Assembly (NCBI RefSeq): GCF_031180965.1
Contig: NZ_JAPSLH010000019.1
Span: forward strand, 16,490 to 80,489
Length of the DNA stretch: 64,000 bases
Direction: 5' to 3'
DNA from: Chelativorans sp.
GTDB taxonomy: Bacteria > Pseudomonadota > Alphaproteobacteria > Rhizobiales > Rhizobiaceae
The stretch's first letter is position 1; each line of letters begins with the position of its first letter. The notes beneath the pieces were generated by a model. That model was not told the DNA's origin. It did no database searches and was given only the letters and a program-made list of their open reading frames with translations. A program made the translations under genes and the position numbers. Below are positions 37,678-49,772 of this stretch, piece after piece.

Positions 37678-38352
37678 TCATCTCAAACGTTTCGGACGCG
37701 GCTCGGCCAATTCGCCGCGCAGCCTGCGGTCAAGGTAGTCCGCGCACTCCTCGATGAGGGTGTCCGCGGCGTTGCTAAAGAAGTGGTTGGCGTCAGGGAT
37801 TGTCTTCTGGGTGATGGTGATGCCCTTCTGCGACTGCAGCTTGTCCACCAGGGTCTGGACGTCGGGCGGCGGAGCCACCCGGTCGGCGCTGCCATGGATG
37901 ATGAGACCCGAGGAGGGGCAGGGGGCGAGGAAGGAGAAGTCGTATATGTTGGGCTGCGGCGAGATCGAGATGAACCCTTCGATCTCGGGCCGGCGCATCA
38001 GGAGCTGCATGCCGATCCAGGCTCCGAAGGAATAGCCCGCCACCCAGCAGCTCTTGGAATCCGGATGCAGCGACTGCACCCAATCAAGTGCGGCGGCCGC
38101 GTCGGAAAGCTCGCCCGTGCCGTGGTCGAAAGCGCCCTGGCTGCGGCCGATGCCGCGGAAATTGAAGCGGAGCACGGTGAAACCGCGCTGCTGGAACATG
38201 TAGAAGAGGTCGTAGACGATCTTGTTGTTCATCGTCCCGCCGAATTGCGGATGCGGGTGCAGGATGATCGCGATCGGCGCGTTCTTCTCCTTCGACGGCT
38301 GGTAGCGGCCCTCGAGACGGCCGGCCGGGCCGGTAAAGATAACCTCGGGCAT
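37678..38352 (-). CDS. Alpha/beta hydrolase
   Basis: Cytoplasmic hydrolase of 224 residues. The catalytic triad is visible: S108 in the nucleophile elbow GYSFG, D157 in HGSADRVAPP and H190 in DANHFF. The N-terminal ILHPHPQFGGTMNN segment is typical of a widespread subgroup related to dienelactone/YsgA-like hydrolases, common in alphaproteobacteria and without known substrate. GGAG lies 5 bases before the ATG. It is divergent from the suf operon, so the 211-bp region between must hold both promoters. Confidence 0.9.
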   Translation of the reverse strand: MPEVIFTGPAGRLEGRYQPSKEKNAPIAIILHPHPQFGGTMNNKIVYDLFYMFQQRGFTVLRFNFRGIGRSQGAFDHGTGELSDAAAALDWVQSLHPDSKSCWVAGYSFGAWIGMQLLMRRPEIEGFISISPQPNIYDFSFLAPCPSSGLIIHGSADRVAPPPDVQTLVDKLQSQKGITITQKTIPDANHFFSNAADTLIEECADYLDRRLRGELAEPRPKRLR

Positions 38353-38397
38353 TTTTACTCCACTTCACATGCGCGGTCCGCAGTTCACGGGCGGGCC

Positions 38398-38426
38398 TTG
38401 ACGCAGCGCCTGTGCGTCCATAGAAA
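38398..38426 (+). promoter_or_regulatory. Promoter of the suf operon
   Basis: TTGACG (38398–38403) and TAGAAA (38421–38426) are separated by exactly 17 bases, close to the housekeeping-sigma consensus. The predicted start site is near 38433, inside the ICE box. Confidence 0.65.
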
Positions 38427-38430
38427 CTAG

Positions 38431-38447
38431 TTTAGAACTGTTCAAAA
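38431..38447 (+). promoter_or_regulatory. Irr-binding ICE box at the suf transcription start
   Basis: TTTAGAACTGTTCAAAA differs at one conserved position from the iron-control element TTTAGAA-N3-TTCTAAA bound by Irr in Rhizobiales. It overlaps the predicted transcription start, the right place for repression when iron is scarce. This is a sequence match; binding is inferred. Confidence 0.6.
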
Positions 38448-38563
38448 CTGGGGCGGCGTTGCCGCCCTCCGGCAAGCCGGGTAGATAGGACGGCTCGCCT
38501 TGAGAATTCAAGGAAATAACGCCTCCCTGCTCACGAATGTGGCAGACGGCTCCACGGGTGGAT

Positions 38564-39724
38564 ATGGCCGGACCGCGCATCTATCTCGATTACAACGCCA
38601 CCGCGCCGCTGACGGCTTCGGCCCGGCAGGCGATGATCGCTGCGCTGGAGGCGGCGAACCCGTCTTCCGTCCATGCGGAAGGCCGCGCGGCCCGCCGGAT
38701 CGTGGAGGCCGCCCGGCGCGAGGTGGCCGCCCTCGTGAACGCCGACCCGGCGCATGTGGTCTTCACCTCCGGGGCGACCGAGGCGGCGACTATGCTGCTT
38801 TCGCCCGACTGGACCATGGGTCGCGCGCCGCTTCGTTTCTCCCGTCTCTATGTCAGCGCGGCCGATCACCCCTGCATGCTCTCCGGCGGACACTTCGCGG
38901 CGGAGGCGGTGGAGAAAATCCCGGTCGGCGCCGACGGCGTTATCGATCTTGCCGCGCTGGAACAGGCGCTTGCGCGCCATGACGGGACGGAAGGCTTGCC
39001 GCTCGTCGCAACGCATGTGGCCAACAACGAAACCGGCGTAATCCAACCGACCGCGGAGATCGGACGCCTCGCCAAGACGGCGGGGGGTGTCGCCGTCTTC
39101 GACGCGGTGCAAGCTGCTGGTCGCATCAGCATTGAGATATCAACCGGATATGTTGATTTCTTCATCCTTTCCTCGCACAAGATCGGCGGCCCGAAGGGCG
39201 CTGGCGCCCTGGTCGGTGCGAGTGACCTGATGATGCCGCGTGCGCTGGTGAAAGGCGGAGGGCAGGAGAAGGGCCATCGCGCCGGAACCGAGAATGTCGC
39301 GGCCATCGCCGGTTTTGGTGCGGCCGCCCGGGAAGCGCGTCTCGGCCTTGCCGAAATGGCTGGGGTGCGGGCCAAACGCGAGCGGATCGAGGCTGTCATC
39401 GGCGAGATCCTGCCCGACGCCGTTGTCCACGGCGAGCGCGCTCCGCGCCTTCCCAACACCGTCTTCTTTTCCATTCCCGGCATGAAGGCGGAGACCGCGC
39501 AGATCGCCTTCGATCTGGCCGGCATCGCGCTTTCGGCGGGTTCGGCCTGCTCTTCGGGAAAGGTCGGGCCGAGCCATGTTCTTCGGGCAATGGGGTTCGA
39601 AGATCAGGCGGGCGCGCTGCGCGTCTCGATAGGACTGCAGACGACGGAGGCGGAGATCGAAGCTTTCGCCGAGGCGCTGGGAAAAATCGTCGCAAAGCGA
39701 AGGGCTGTGACGGCTGCGGCGTGA
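38564..39724 (+). CDS. sufS2: Cysteine desulfurase, NifS/IscS type (first desulfurase of suf operon)
   Basis: PLP enzyme that releases sulfur from cysteine for Fe-S cluster assembly. The PLP-binding lysine is K206 in SSHKIGG, H102 lies in the SAADHP segment, and the active cysteine C329 sits in SAGSACSSGK, the long-loop arrangement of group I (NifS/IscS-like) enzymes. It is the first gene of the operon; a second, group II enzyme (SufS) is encoded at 43576. This two-desulfurase order is the known rhizobial sufS2BCDS1XA layout. The ATG at 38564 (MAGPRIYLDY) is taken; the ATG at 38537 is an alternative. Confidence 0.92.
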   Translation: MAGPRIYLDYNATAPLTASARQAMIAALEAANPSSVHAEGRAARRIVEAARREVAALVNADPAHVVFTSGATEAATMLLSPDWTMGRAPLRFSRLYVSAADHPCMLSGGHFAAEAVEKIPVGADGVIDLAALEQALARHDGTEGLPLVATHVANNETGVIQPTAEIGRLAKTAGGVAVFDAVQAAGRISIEISTGYVDFFILSSHKIGGPKGAGALVGASDLMMPRALVKGGGQEKGHRAGTENVAAIAGFGAAAREARLGLAEMAGVRAKRERIEAVIGEILPDAVVHGERAPRLPNTVFFSIPGMKAETAQIAFDLAGIALSAGSACSSGKVGPSHVLRAMGFEDQAGALRVSIGLQTTEAEIEAFAEALGKIVAKRRAVTAAA

Positions 39725-39847
39725 GCCCCAGAACAGCTTTTTGGCATGGAGAAAAATGGAGTAAAAGAGGCATATTTTCTGATCGCATAGGTGAATTCGC
39801 GGCGAGCGCTCACTACATAGAGCGCTAGCTGCCAGAGTTTGTAGACG

Positions 39848-39866
39848 GCCGGACCTTGCATCCGGC
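39848..39866 (+). promoter_or_regulatory. Stem-loop just upstream of the sufB ribosome site
   Basis: GCCGGA and TCCGGC form a 6-bp stem with a 7-base loop directly before the GGAG of sufB, within the 159-bp gap after sufS2. It may affect sufB translation or mRNA processing. Confidence 0.3.
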
Positions 39867-39883
39867 ATGGATGGAGAACGCTG

Positions 39884-41407
<1,524 letters not shown>

Positions 41408-41434
41408 GCCGGCAGACAGGTAGGTTTGGAAACG

Positions 41435-42190
41435 ATGCTTGAGATCAGGAATTTGCACGCACGCATTGCCGAGGACGGCACGGAAATCCTTCGCGGCGTG
41501 AACCTTAGCGTGAAACCCGGCGAGGTCGCCGCGATCATGGGGCCGAACGGCTCGGGCAAATCGACGCTGTCCTATGTGCTCGCCGGGCGCGAAGACTATG
41601 AGGTCACCGAAGGCGACATCCTCTTCAAGGGTGAGTCCATCCTGGAGATGGACCCGGCCGAGCGTGCCGCAGCCGGCATCTTCCTTGCCTTCCAGTATCC
41701 CATGGAGATACCGGGCGTTGCCACGATGGAGTTCCTAAAAGTGGCTATGAACGCGCAGCGCAAGGCGCGCGGGCTGGAAGAGATCAAGATCCCCGAGCTT
41801 CTGAAGCGCGTTCGTGCGGCCGCGGAGGAGCTCAACATGGATATGGCCATGCTGAAGCGCCCGCTCAATGTCGGCTTTTCCGGCGGCGAGAAGAAGCGGG
41901 CCGAGATCCTGCAGATGAAGCTGCTGGAGCCCGCGCTCTGCGTGCTGGACGAGACCGATTCCGGCCTCGACATCGACGCGCTCAAGATCGTGGCGGACGG
42001 CGTGAACGCGCTGCGTTCGCCGGATCGGGCGGTGGTCGTCATCACCCACTATCAGCGCCTGCTCGACTATATCGTGCCGGACTCCGTTCATGTGCTCTAC
42101 AAGGGCCGCGTCGTGAAATCTGGCGAGAAGGAGCTGGCGCAGGAGCTTGAGAAGAACGGCTATGCCGGCCTGATCGGCGAAGCGGCCTGA
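41435..42190 (+). CDS. sufC: Fe-S assembly ATPase SufC
   Basis: ABC-type ATPase of the SufBC2D complex, 251 residues, cytoplasmic rather than a transporter. Walker A is GPNGSGKST, the signature is FSGGEKKRAEILQM and Walker B is CVLDETDSGLDIDAL, the last being characteristic of SufC. The ATG at 41435 is chosen over a TTG three codons earlier; GGA lies 5 bases upstream. It is 27 bp after sufB and 11 bp before sufD. Confidence 0.97.
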   Translation: MLEIRNLHARIAEDGTEILRGVNLSVKPGEVAAIMGPNGSGKSTLSYVLAGREDYEVTEGDILFKGESILEMDPAERAAAGIFLAFQYPMEIPGVATMEFLKVAMNAQRKARGLEEIKIPELLKRVRAAAEELNMDMAMLKRPLNVGFSGGEKKRAEILQMKLLEPALCVLDETDSGLDIDALKIVADGVNALRSPDRAVVVITHYQRLLDYIVPDSVHVLYKGRVVKSGEKELAQELEKNGYAGLIGEAA

Positions 42191-42201
42191 GAGCGGGGCG
42201 G

Positions 42202-43470
42202 ATGATGAATATGCAGATGCAGATACGAAGAACCGCCGCCGAGGAGGCGCTTCTGGCGGGCTTTGCCGAGCGCGCCGCCAGCCTTCCGGGTGACGCCCGG
42301 GTTGCCGAGAAGCGCGCCGAGGCCGTCGAGCTCCTGAAACGCGGCCTACCCAACCGCAAGATCGAGGCTTGGCACTACACGGACCTGCGACGGCTTCTCT
42401 CCGTTGTGCCGCCTTTCGATCCGGCGGCGCATGCGGCGCCTCGCGCAGCGCTCCTGCCGGGCTCGGCCGTGCTGCCTGTGCTCAACGGAATCGCCGGCAA
42501 GGCCGACGTGCCGGCGGGTATCGCCGTGGCGAGCGTGACGAACGAGCTCAGCGACGGGACCTTCGCGCCGCTGCTCGGAGTGAACGGCGCCGACGATGCG
42601 GTGGGAGCGATCAACTCTGCCTTTGCCGCCGACGGCTTTGCCGTCGAGATTCCTGCCGGCACTGCGCTGGAGCAGCCGATCGAGCTGCAGAATGTGCAGG
42701 TCGGCGGTCAGGTCCATACGCGCTTTGCGGTGCGTGCCGGCGAGGGCGCCAAGGCGACGATCGTCGAGCGGCAGCTGGGCGAGGGCAATGCGCTCGTCTC
42801 GTCGGTGAGCCATCTGGAGGTGGGTGACGGGGCCGAGATCCTGTGGCTCATCCTGCAGGAGCAGCCGGAAAGCGCGATCCATCTCGGCCAGATGAATGTC
42901 CGTATCGGCAGGGATGCCAAGCTGACGCTTTTCGTCATGAATGCCGGCGGCAAGTTGGTGCGCCAGGAATTGCGCATCGTGGCGGCCGGCGAGGGCGCCG
43001 AGTTGCGTCTGCGCGGAGTGAACCTGCTCTCCGGCGGCACTCATTGCGACGTAACCATGATGCTCGACCATGCGGCTCCCGCGACCACCTCGACGGAAAC
43101 GATCCGCAATGTCGTGACCGGCCGGGCGGAGGGCGTCTTTCAGGGGCAGATCCGCGTTGCGCGGGAAGCTCAGAAGACCGACGCCAAAATGGCTTGCAAC
43201 ACGCTTCTGCTTTCCGACGAAGGCGGCTTCTCGACCAAACCTGAGCTCGAGATCTTCGCCGACGACGTGGCCTGCGGCCATGGGGCGACGGTGACGGAGA
43301 TCGAGCCCGCGCACCTGTTCTATCTGATGGCGCGCGGCATCGACGAGAAGACGGCGCGCGGGCTGCTCGTCAAGGCTTTCGTGGCCGAGGTGATCGAGGA
43401 GCTGGAGAACGAGCCGGTGGTCGAGATGCTCGAAGGAAAGCTCGATGCCTGGTTCGCCGTGCACGGGTGA
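42202..43470 (+). CDS. sufD: Fe-S assembly protein SufD
   Basis: Paralogue and partner of SufB in the SufBC2D scaffold, 422 residues. The N-terminal helical region ends at PNRKIEAWHYTDLRRL, the beta-helix core follows, and the C-terminal signature DEGGFSTKPELEIFADDVACGHGATV and AHLFYLMARGIDEKTARGLLVKAFV are intact, including the histidine near CGHGAT important for iron entry. Its start is 11 bp from the sufC stop. The 105 bp to sufS hold no gene. Confidence 0.96.
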   Translation: MMNMQMQIRRTAAEEALLAGFAERAASLPGDARVAEKRAEAVELLKRGLPNRKIEAWHYTDLRRLLSVVPPFDPAAHAAPRAALLPGSAVLPVLNGIAGKADVPAGIAVASVTNELSDGTFAPLLGVNGADDAVGAINSAFAADGFAVEIPAGTALEQPIELQNVQVGGQVHTRFAVRAGEGAKATIVERQLGEGNALVSSVSHLEVGDGAEILWLILQEQPESAIHLGQMNVRIGRDAKLTLFVMNAGGKLVRQELRIVAAGEGAELRLRGVNLLSGGTHCDVTMMLDHAAPATTSTETIRNVVTGRAEGVFQGQIRVAREAQKTDAKMACNTLLLSDEGGFSTKPELEIFADDVACGHGATVTEIEPAHLFYLMARGIDEKTARGLLVKAFVAEVIEELENEPVVEMLEGKLDAWFAVHG

Positions 43471-43575
43471 GGGTGTCACCCTTCCATAGGGGAGGATGGC
43501 GGCCGCTGCTGGGCTCGGGTGCGGCGATGGTCTCGGGAGCCGTCGGCTTCCGGGATGACGTGAGAGGTAAGGGCA

Positions 43576-44817
43576 GTGGATCAAAGGATCGAGCAGGCAG
43601 TCTATGACGTCGAGGCTATACGCCGCGATTTTCCCATCCTTGCGCGCGAGGTCTACGGAAAGCCGCTCGTCTATCTCGACAACGCCGCCTCCGCCCAGAA
43701 GCCGCAGGCGGTCATTGATGCGGTAAGCCATGCTTACAGCTACGAATATGCCAATGTGCATCGCGGGCTGCACTTCCTCTCCAATGCGGCGACCGAAGCC
43801 TATGAGGGTGCACGCGGGAAGGTGCGGCGCTTTCTGAATGCCGGAAGGGTCGAGGAAATCGTCTTTACGAAATCTGCCACCGAGGCGATCAACACGGTCG
43901 CCTACGGCTATGCCATGCCGCTGATCGGCGAGGGCGACGAGATCGTGCTGTCGGTGATGGAGCACCATTCCAATATCGTGCCCTGGCATTTCCTGCGCGA
44001 GCGGCAGGGGGCCAAGCTCGTCTGGGTCCCGGTGGAGGACGACGGCGCCTTCCGCATCGAAGCCTTCGAGAAAAGCCTGACCGAGCGCACCAGGCTGGTA
44101 GCCATTACCCAGATGTCGAACATGCTCGGAACGATCACGCCCATCGCCGATATCGTGCGCATTGCCCACGAGCGGGGGATTCCGGTGCTTGTGGACGGCA
44201 GCCAGGGCGCCGTGCATCTGCCGGTCGACGTTCAGGCGCTCGGATGCGACTTTTATGTCTGCACCGGGCACAAGCTCTACGGCCCTTCGGGCATCGGCGT
44301 CCTCTATGGCAAGCGCGAGAGGCTTGAGGAGATGCGGCCGTTCCAGGGCGGCGGCGAGATGATCGAGGACGTGTCGGTCGACAGCGTCACCTATAACGAG
44401 CCGCCGCACCGCTTCGAAGCCGGCACACCGCCCATCGTGCAGGCCATCGGCCTTGGCGCGGCGCTCGATTACATTCAGCAAATCGGGCGCGAGAACATTG
44501 CCGCCCATGAAGCGGACCTGTCAAATTACGCGCATGAGCGGCTGCGGGAGATCAACTCGCTGCGCATCTTCGGCACAGCGCCGGGGAAGGGGGCGATCAT
44601 TGCCTTCGAACTCGCCGGCATCCATGCCCATGACGTCGCCATGGTGATCGACCGCTCGGGCGTGGCAGTGCGCGCCGGCACCCATTGCGCGCAGCCTCTG
44701 CTCAAGCGATACGGCGTGACCTCGACGTGCCGCGCCTCCTTCGCCATGTATAACACCAAGGCAGAGGTGGATGCATTGGTCGAGGCGCTGCAGAAGGCGC
44801 GCAAATTCTTCGGATGA
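43576..44817 (+). CDS. sufS: Cysteine desulfurase SufS (group II)
   Basis: PLP-dependent cysteine desulfurase feeding sulfur to the Suf scaffold, 413 residues. The PLP lysine is K233 in CTGHKLYGPSG, H130 lies in MEHHSNIVPW, and the catalytic cysteine C371 is in RAGTHCAQP, the short-loop arrangement of group II enzymes. The start is GTG at 43576, with AGG upstream. It overlaps sufT by ATGA. No sufE or sufU partner gene is in the window. Confidence 0.96.
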   Translation: MDQRIEQAVYDVEAIRRDFPILAREVYGKPLVYLDNAASAQKPQAVIDAVSHAYSYEYANVHRGLHFLSNAATEAYEGARGKVRRFLNAGRVEEIVFTKSATEAINTVAYGYAMPLIGEGDEIVLSVMEHHSNIVPWHFLRERQGAKLVWVPVEDDGAFRIEAFEKSLTERTRLVAITQMSNMLGTITPIADIVRIAHERGIPVLVDGSQGAVHLPVDVQALGCDFYVCTGHKLYGPSGIGVLYGKRERLEEMRPFQGGGEMIEDVSVDSVTYNEPPHRFEAGTPPIVQAIGLGAALDYIQQIGRENIAAHEADLSNYAHERLREINSLRIFGTAPGKGAIIAFELAGIHAHDVAMVIDRSGVAVRAGTHCAQPLLKRYGVTSTCRASFAMYNTKAEVDALVEALQKARKFFG

Positions 44818-45218
44818 ATGTCATGAGCCAGACCAGCGACAACCCAGACACAAGCCAGGCCGAAGAGCCGAAGACCGCGGTTTTCTCCGCCTCCGCGATC
44901 CCGGCCGAGGAGCTCGCACGCATGACGGACGACATCATCGGCGCGCTGAAGACCGTCTATGACCCCGAGATCCCGGCGGACATCTATGAGCTCGGCCTGA
45001 TCTACAAGATCGATATCGAGGATGACCGCTCTGTGAAAATCGACATGACCTTGACGGCGCCGGGCTGTCCCGTGGCGGGCGAGATGCCCGGCTGGGTGCA
45101 GAATGCGGTGAGCGCTGTGGAGGGCGTGGGCCATGTCGATGTGAACATGGTCTTCGACCCGCCGTGGACGCCGGACCGCATGTCGGAAGAGGCGCAGGTG
45201 GCGCTGGGGTGGTATTGA
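44814..45218 (+). CDS. sufT: SUF-associated MIP18/DUF59 protein (SufT)
   Basis: Small Fe-S maturation factor of the DUF59 family, 134 residues. The core starts at ALKTVYDPEIPADIYELGLIYKI, and the conserved cysteine is in TLTAPGCPVAGEMPG. The N-terminal 40 residues are hydrophilic and variable, as in other operon-encoded SufT proteins. It overlaps the sufS stop (ATGA), which argues for translational coupling. This is the gene called sufX in older rhizobial descriptions. Confidence 0.93.
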   Translation: MNVMSQTSDNPDTSQAEEPKTAVFSASAIPAEELARMTDDIIGALKTVYDPEIPADIYELGLIYKIDIEDDRSVKIDMTLTAPGCPVAGEMPGWVQNAVSAVEGVGHVDVNMVFDPPWTPDRMSEEAQVALGWY

Positions 45219-45309
45219 GGGCAGGGCGCTTGCAACGTGCCGGCTTCCCGACCATTTTAAAAGAAGAACCCTTCCGCGAGTCTTGACCTCGCCGTGAATG
45301 GAGAAACAG

Positions 45310-45693
45310 ATGGGCCGATTTCAGGTGATGACGATGACCGATGCCGCGGCAGCGCGCGTGCGCGAGATCGTCGAGACGCGTGAAGGCGCCCGCGGCATCC
45401 GCGTGGGCATCAAGAAGGGCGGCTGCGCGGGCATGGAATATACCGTCGATCTGGTCACGGAGCCGAGCCCGAAGGACGACCATATCGAGCGCGACGGTGC
45501 GCATGTCTATGTCGCTCCGGAGGCAGCCCTTTTTCTGCTCGGCACGGAAATGGATTTCGAGGTGACGAAGATCCGTACCGGGTTCACGTTCCGCAACCCG
45601 AACCAGAGTTCGGCCTGCGGCTGCGGCGAATCCGTCGAGCTGAAGCCGGCGGACCTGAAGGCACTGGCAGAGGCGCGGGCCGGCGCGGCTTGA
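45310..45693 (+). CDS. sufA: A-type Fe-S carrier SufA
   Basis: A-type cluster carrier that closes the suf operon, 127 residues. The three ligand cysteines are in KKGGCAGMEY and SACGCGESV. Residues after the CGCG motif form a short Ala/Glu-rich tail. I take the ATG at 45310 (MGRFQVMTMTD) because GGAG lies 6 bases before it; the ATG at 45298 has no such site. The 91-bp gap after sufT shows no terminator, so co-transcription is likely. Confidence 0.94.
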   Translation: MGRFQVMTMTDAAAARVREIVETREGARGIRVGIKKGGCAGMEYTVDLVTEPSPKDDHIERDGAHVYVAPEAALFLLGTEMDFEVTKIRTGFTFRNPNQSSACGCGESVELKPADLKALAEARAGAA

Positions 45694-45756
45694 TTGGCCG
45701 GCTTTCCTGCCACTTCCCTCTCCAGCGCCTGATATCCACAAAGGAGCGGCGAGCTC

Positions 45757-46254
45757 TCAATCCACCCACAGGCCGTTGCGCCGGTGCCAGTCGGCGATGG
45801 ACTCTTCCGGATAGAGGACAAAGGTCAAATCGCCCTCGCGGATCTCCGGCTCCACCCAATTCGCCTTACATTTCAGCATTAGGTGGACCCGGCGCGGCGG
45901 CACCGGAAGGTTGGTATCGATGGCGGAGGCGAAGGGGTGAACGAGTTCCGGCCAGGTCGGATCGTAGAGCCAGAGGGCCGATCCGCATTTTCGGCAGAAG
46001 CGCCTTTCGCCCGTGGAGATTTCGCATCCGGGCCGCTCCTCGTCCTCGATTTCGGCGCGATAGAGGCCCAGATGCCTCCCGCCCTCCACGACGAGCGTGG
46101 AGGAATCGGCGCCGAGATTGATTGCGTACCCGCCGCCGCCCTGCTGTTTTCGACAGATGCTGCAATAACAAAGCTGATAGGGCACCGGCGTATGGCTCTG
46201 GACCGCAAAACCCACTGCACCGCAGCGGCACGAGCCTTGGAGTAGCATCGGCAT
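45757..46254 (-). CDS. GFA family protein (CENP-V/GFA domain)
   Basis: Zinc-binding protein of the glutathione-dependent formaldehyde-activating (GFA) family, 165 residues. Cysteines fall in the family pattern: C9 and C11 (CRCG), C29, C31 and C34 (CYCSIC), and C87 and C90 (CRKC). These bind two zinc ions. The catalytic role of GFA proteins is debated and the substrate here is unknown. GGGAG is 7 bases upstream of the ATG. It converges with sufA. Confidence 0.88.
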   Translation of the reverse strand: MPMLLQGSCRCGAVGFAVQSHTPVPYQLCYCSICRKQQGGGGYAINLGADSSTLVVEGGRHLGLYRAEIEDEERPGCEISTGERRFCRKCGSALWLYDPTWPELVHPFASAIDTNLPVPPRRVHLMLKCKANWVEPEIREGDLTFVLYPEESIADWHRRNGLWVD

Positions 46255-46362
46255 TTCAGTGCTCCCGAAGAGAAAGCAGGAGCCTAGTCGCGGCGGCGGT
46301 GCTTGTCAGCGGTCGACCGGAGGCATCCTGACAAGCGCCGCGCGACCTGCCATTGTCCGGCC

Positions 46363-46693
46363 ATGACCGACGACGACATCCGCGATCTTTTCGCCGGCCT
46401 GGGCCGGTCACGATTAAACGTATGTTCGGGGGCAAGGGCATCTATCACAGCGGGCTGATCGTCGCGCTCGAAGTGGACGGCGAGATCCAACTCAAGGCCG
46501 ATGCGGTCAGCGCGGCCGACTTCCAGGCCGCCGGCTGCCGCCAGTGGATCTATGCAGGCCATCCAGGGCGCAAGCCCACCGCCATGCCCTATTGGAGCGT
46601 TCCCGAGAGCGCGCTCGATGATGCAGATGAGATGGCGCGATGGGCGAAGGCGGCCTATGAGGCGGCGCTGCGTGGCGGGAAGGGGCCGAAACG

Positions 46694-46697
<4 letters not shown>
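46363..46697 (+). CDS. TfoX N-terminal-domain protein with an apparent 1-base frameshift near its start
   Basis: The frame ending at 46697 encodes PVTIKRMFGGKGIYHSGL…, a clear TfoX N-terminal domain. That frame has no normal start; the only upstream initiator is a TTG at 46353 giving an unnatural Arg-rich leader. The ATG at 46363 opens a second frame, MTDDDIRDLFAGLG, which is exactly the expected N-terminus. One missing base in the GGGCC at about 46401–46405 would join the two into a typical protein of about 111 residues. So this is either a recent null mutation or a sequence error. Its stop overlaps that of the convergent helicase gene. Confidence 0.7.
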
Positions 46698-48208
<1,511 letters not shown>

Positions 48209-48383
48209 GTATTGATTGTCTTTGCTGTTCTTCGGGTCGCGGCGCTCATGTCGCCTGTTGCCGGCAGTCGGGACCCCCGTGTCCCCGGGGCTAAGGCGTG
48301 GTGTGTCCAATGTCAACAGCAACTATTGACACAGCACCCGCCGTTTCACCGGTCCGCAAAGCCGGCAGCTTACGGGAAATTGG

Positions 48384-49154
48384 TTAGTACCGGAATTGTT
48401 CCGAGAGAATGCGCTCGTCCCAGGAATGGCTGGCGTCGAAGAGGATCGTCGCCGTCATGTCCCGCGATTCGCGAATGCTGATGCTCAGCACCGACTTGAT
48501 CTCGGTATGGTCGGCCACCGCGTTGACCGGGCGCTTTTCCGGTTCGAGGATGGTGAGCTCGACCGACGACCGGTTGGACAGGAGCGCGCCGCGCCAGCGG
48601 CGCGGCCGAAACGGACTTACGGGTGTGAGCGCCAGAAGCGGCGCGTCGAGCGGCAGGATCGGGCCGTGAGCCGAAAGGTTGTAGGCGGTCGAGCCGGCCG
48701 GGGTGGCCACCATGATGCCGTCGCAGATGAGCTCGTCGAGCCGGAGCTTTCCGTCGATGGTGATGCGGATCTTCGCTGCCTGGTAGGATTGCCGCAGCAG
48801 CGAGACCTCGTTGACGGCCAGCGCCGTGGCGGTCTTGCCGTCCCGATCCACCGCCGTCATCTCCAGCGGACGGATCGTTTCAGCAACCGCTTCGGCGATG
48901 CGCTCGCGCAAACCATCCTCGCGGTACTCGTTCATGAGGAAGCCGACGGTGCCGCGGTTCATCCCATAGATCTTCTTGCCCGAGCCCATGGTCTCGCGCA
49001 GGGTCTGCAGCATGAACCCGTCGCCGCCGAGGGCGATGATGACGTCCGCATTCTCCGGCCGCTCCTGTCCGTAAAGGACCGATAGCCGGGCGGCCGCCTC
49101 GGATGCGTCCTCGGTGTCGGCCGAAAGGAAGGCGAGGGACAACGGCTTCTTCAT
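48384..49154 (-). CDS. nadK: NAD kinase
   Basis: ATP-NAD kinase that supplies NADP, 256 residues, cytoplasmic. The GGDG catalytic motif is at residues 43–46 (ALGGDGFMLQ), followed by NRGTVGFLMNE and the substrate-binding DGIMVATPAGSTAYNLSAHGP. The short length without N-terminal regulatory extension fits the alphaproteobacterial form. It is upstream of the helicase gene on the same strand with about 175 bp between. Confidence 0.95.
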   Translation of the reverse strand: MKKPLSLAFLSADTEDASEAAARLSVLYGQERPENADVIIALGGDGFMLQTLRETMGSGKKIYGMNRGTVGFLMNEYREDGLRERIAEAVAETIRPLEMTAVDRDGKTATALAVNEVSLLRQSYQAAKIRITIDGKLRLDELICDGIMVATPAGSTAYNLSAHGPILPLDAPLLALTPVSPFRPRRWRGALLSNRSSVELTILEPEKRPVNAVADHTEIKSVLSISIRESRDMTATILFDASHSWDERILSEQFRY

Positions 49155-49293
49155 TCAGGCAGGTTCTTCCGTTCACGCCGGGAGCGCACGGGTAGCACGC
49201 ATGGGCCCTGCTGCAAAGGCAGACAGCCTCCGGCGGCGTCAAGCCAGAAGGGCGTTTCACTCGGCTGCCGATTATGCTATGCGCATTCCCCAT

Positions 49294-49369
<76 letters not shown>

Positions 49370-49772
49370 CAATCAAGCGGCGGCAGGAGTGCCGCAAGAT
49401 GCTGTCTTCCCTCACCCACGGGCATGGTGCGCAGGATCGCCTACGAGGCGGGCCGGCTGCTGCTCCGCGATGATGGCGATGAATGCGGAAAAGGCGAAAT
49501 GGATCTGCAGGCGCTTTCCTGAACGCGTCCCAACCCAACCGAAGGGGAGGGCCCTTTCAGGGGACGGCTATGAAGCCACGCGGAACCTGCGCTTGCTTGC
49601 GCTTTCGGCTCGCGGCGGGCAGAGTTGGGCAAGGGGCCCATGCCGTGCGGACCCGAGCCGACGGCCGCGGAAAGCCGCGCAGTGGCAGCCGGCGCCACTT
49701 TATGTCGTCTGGTCGGCTTTCGCTGCACCTATGGTCCGGTTTGTAGGAAGCGAATGGTGAGAGGGCCTAGGG
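49370..49772. other. Intergenic region with no recognised gene
   Basis: About 400 bp between tRNA-Thr and the AraC gene. Open frames are short, overlap on several strands and match nothing I recognise. A 32-codon frame from the ATG at 49423 is possible but unsupported. The araC promoter should lie at the right end. Confidence 0.4.

Noticed and set aside
43471..43575. A possible small gene or promoter between sufD and sufS
   Set aside because: No frame with a ribosome site and no recognisable promoter; probably an untranslated spacer in the operon.
42346..44508. A 720-codon frame antisense to sufD and sufS
   Set aside because: It is a shadow of two clear suf genes, with no recognisable domain.
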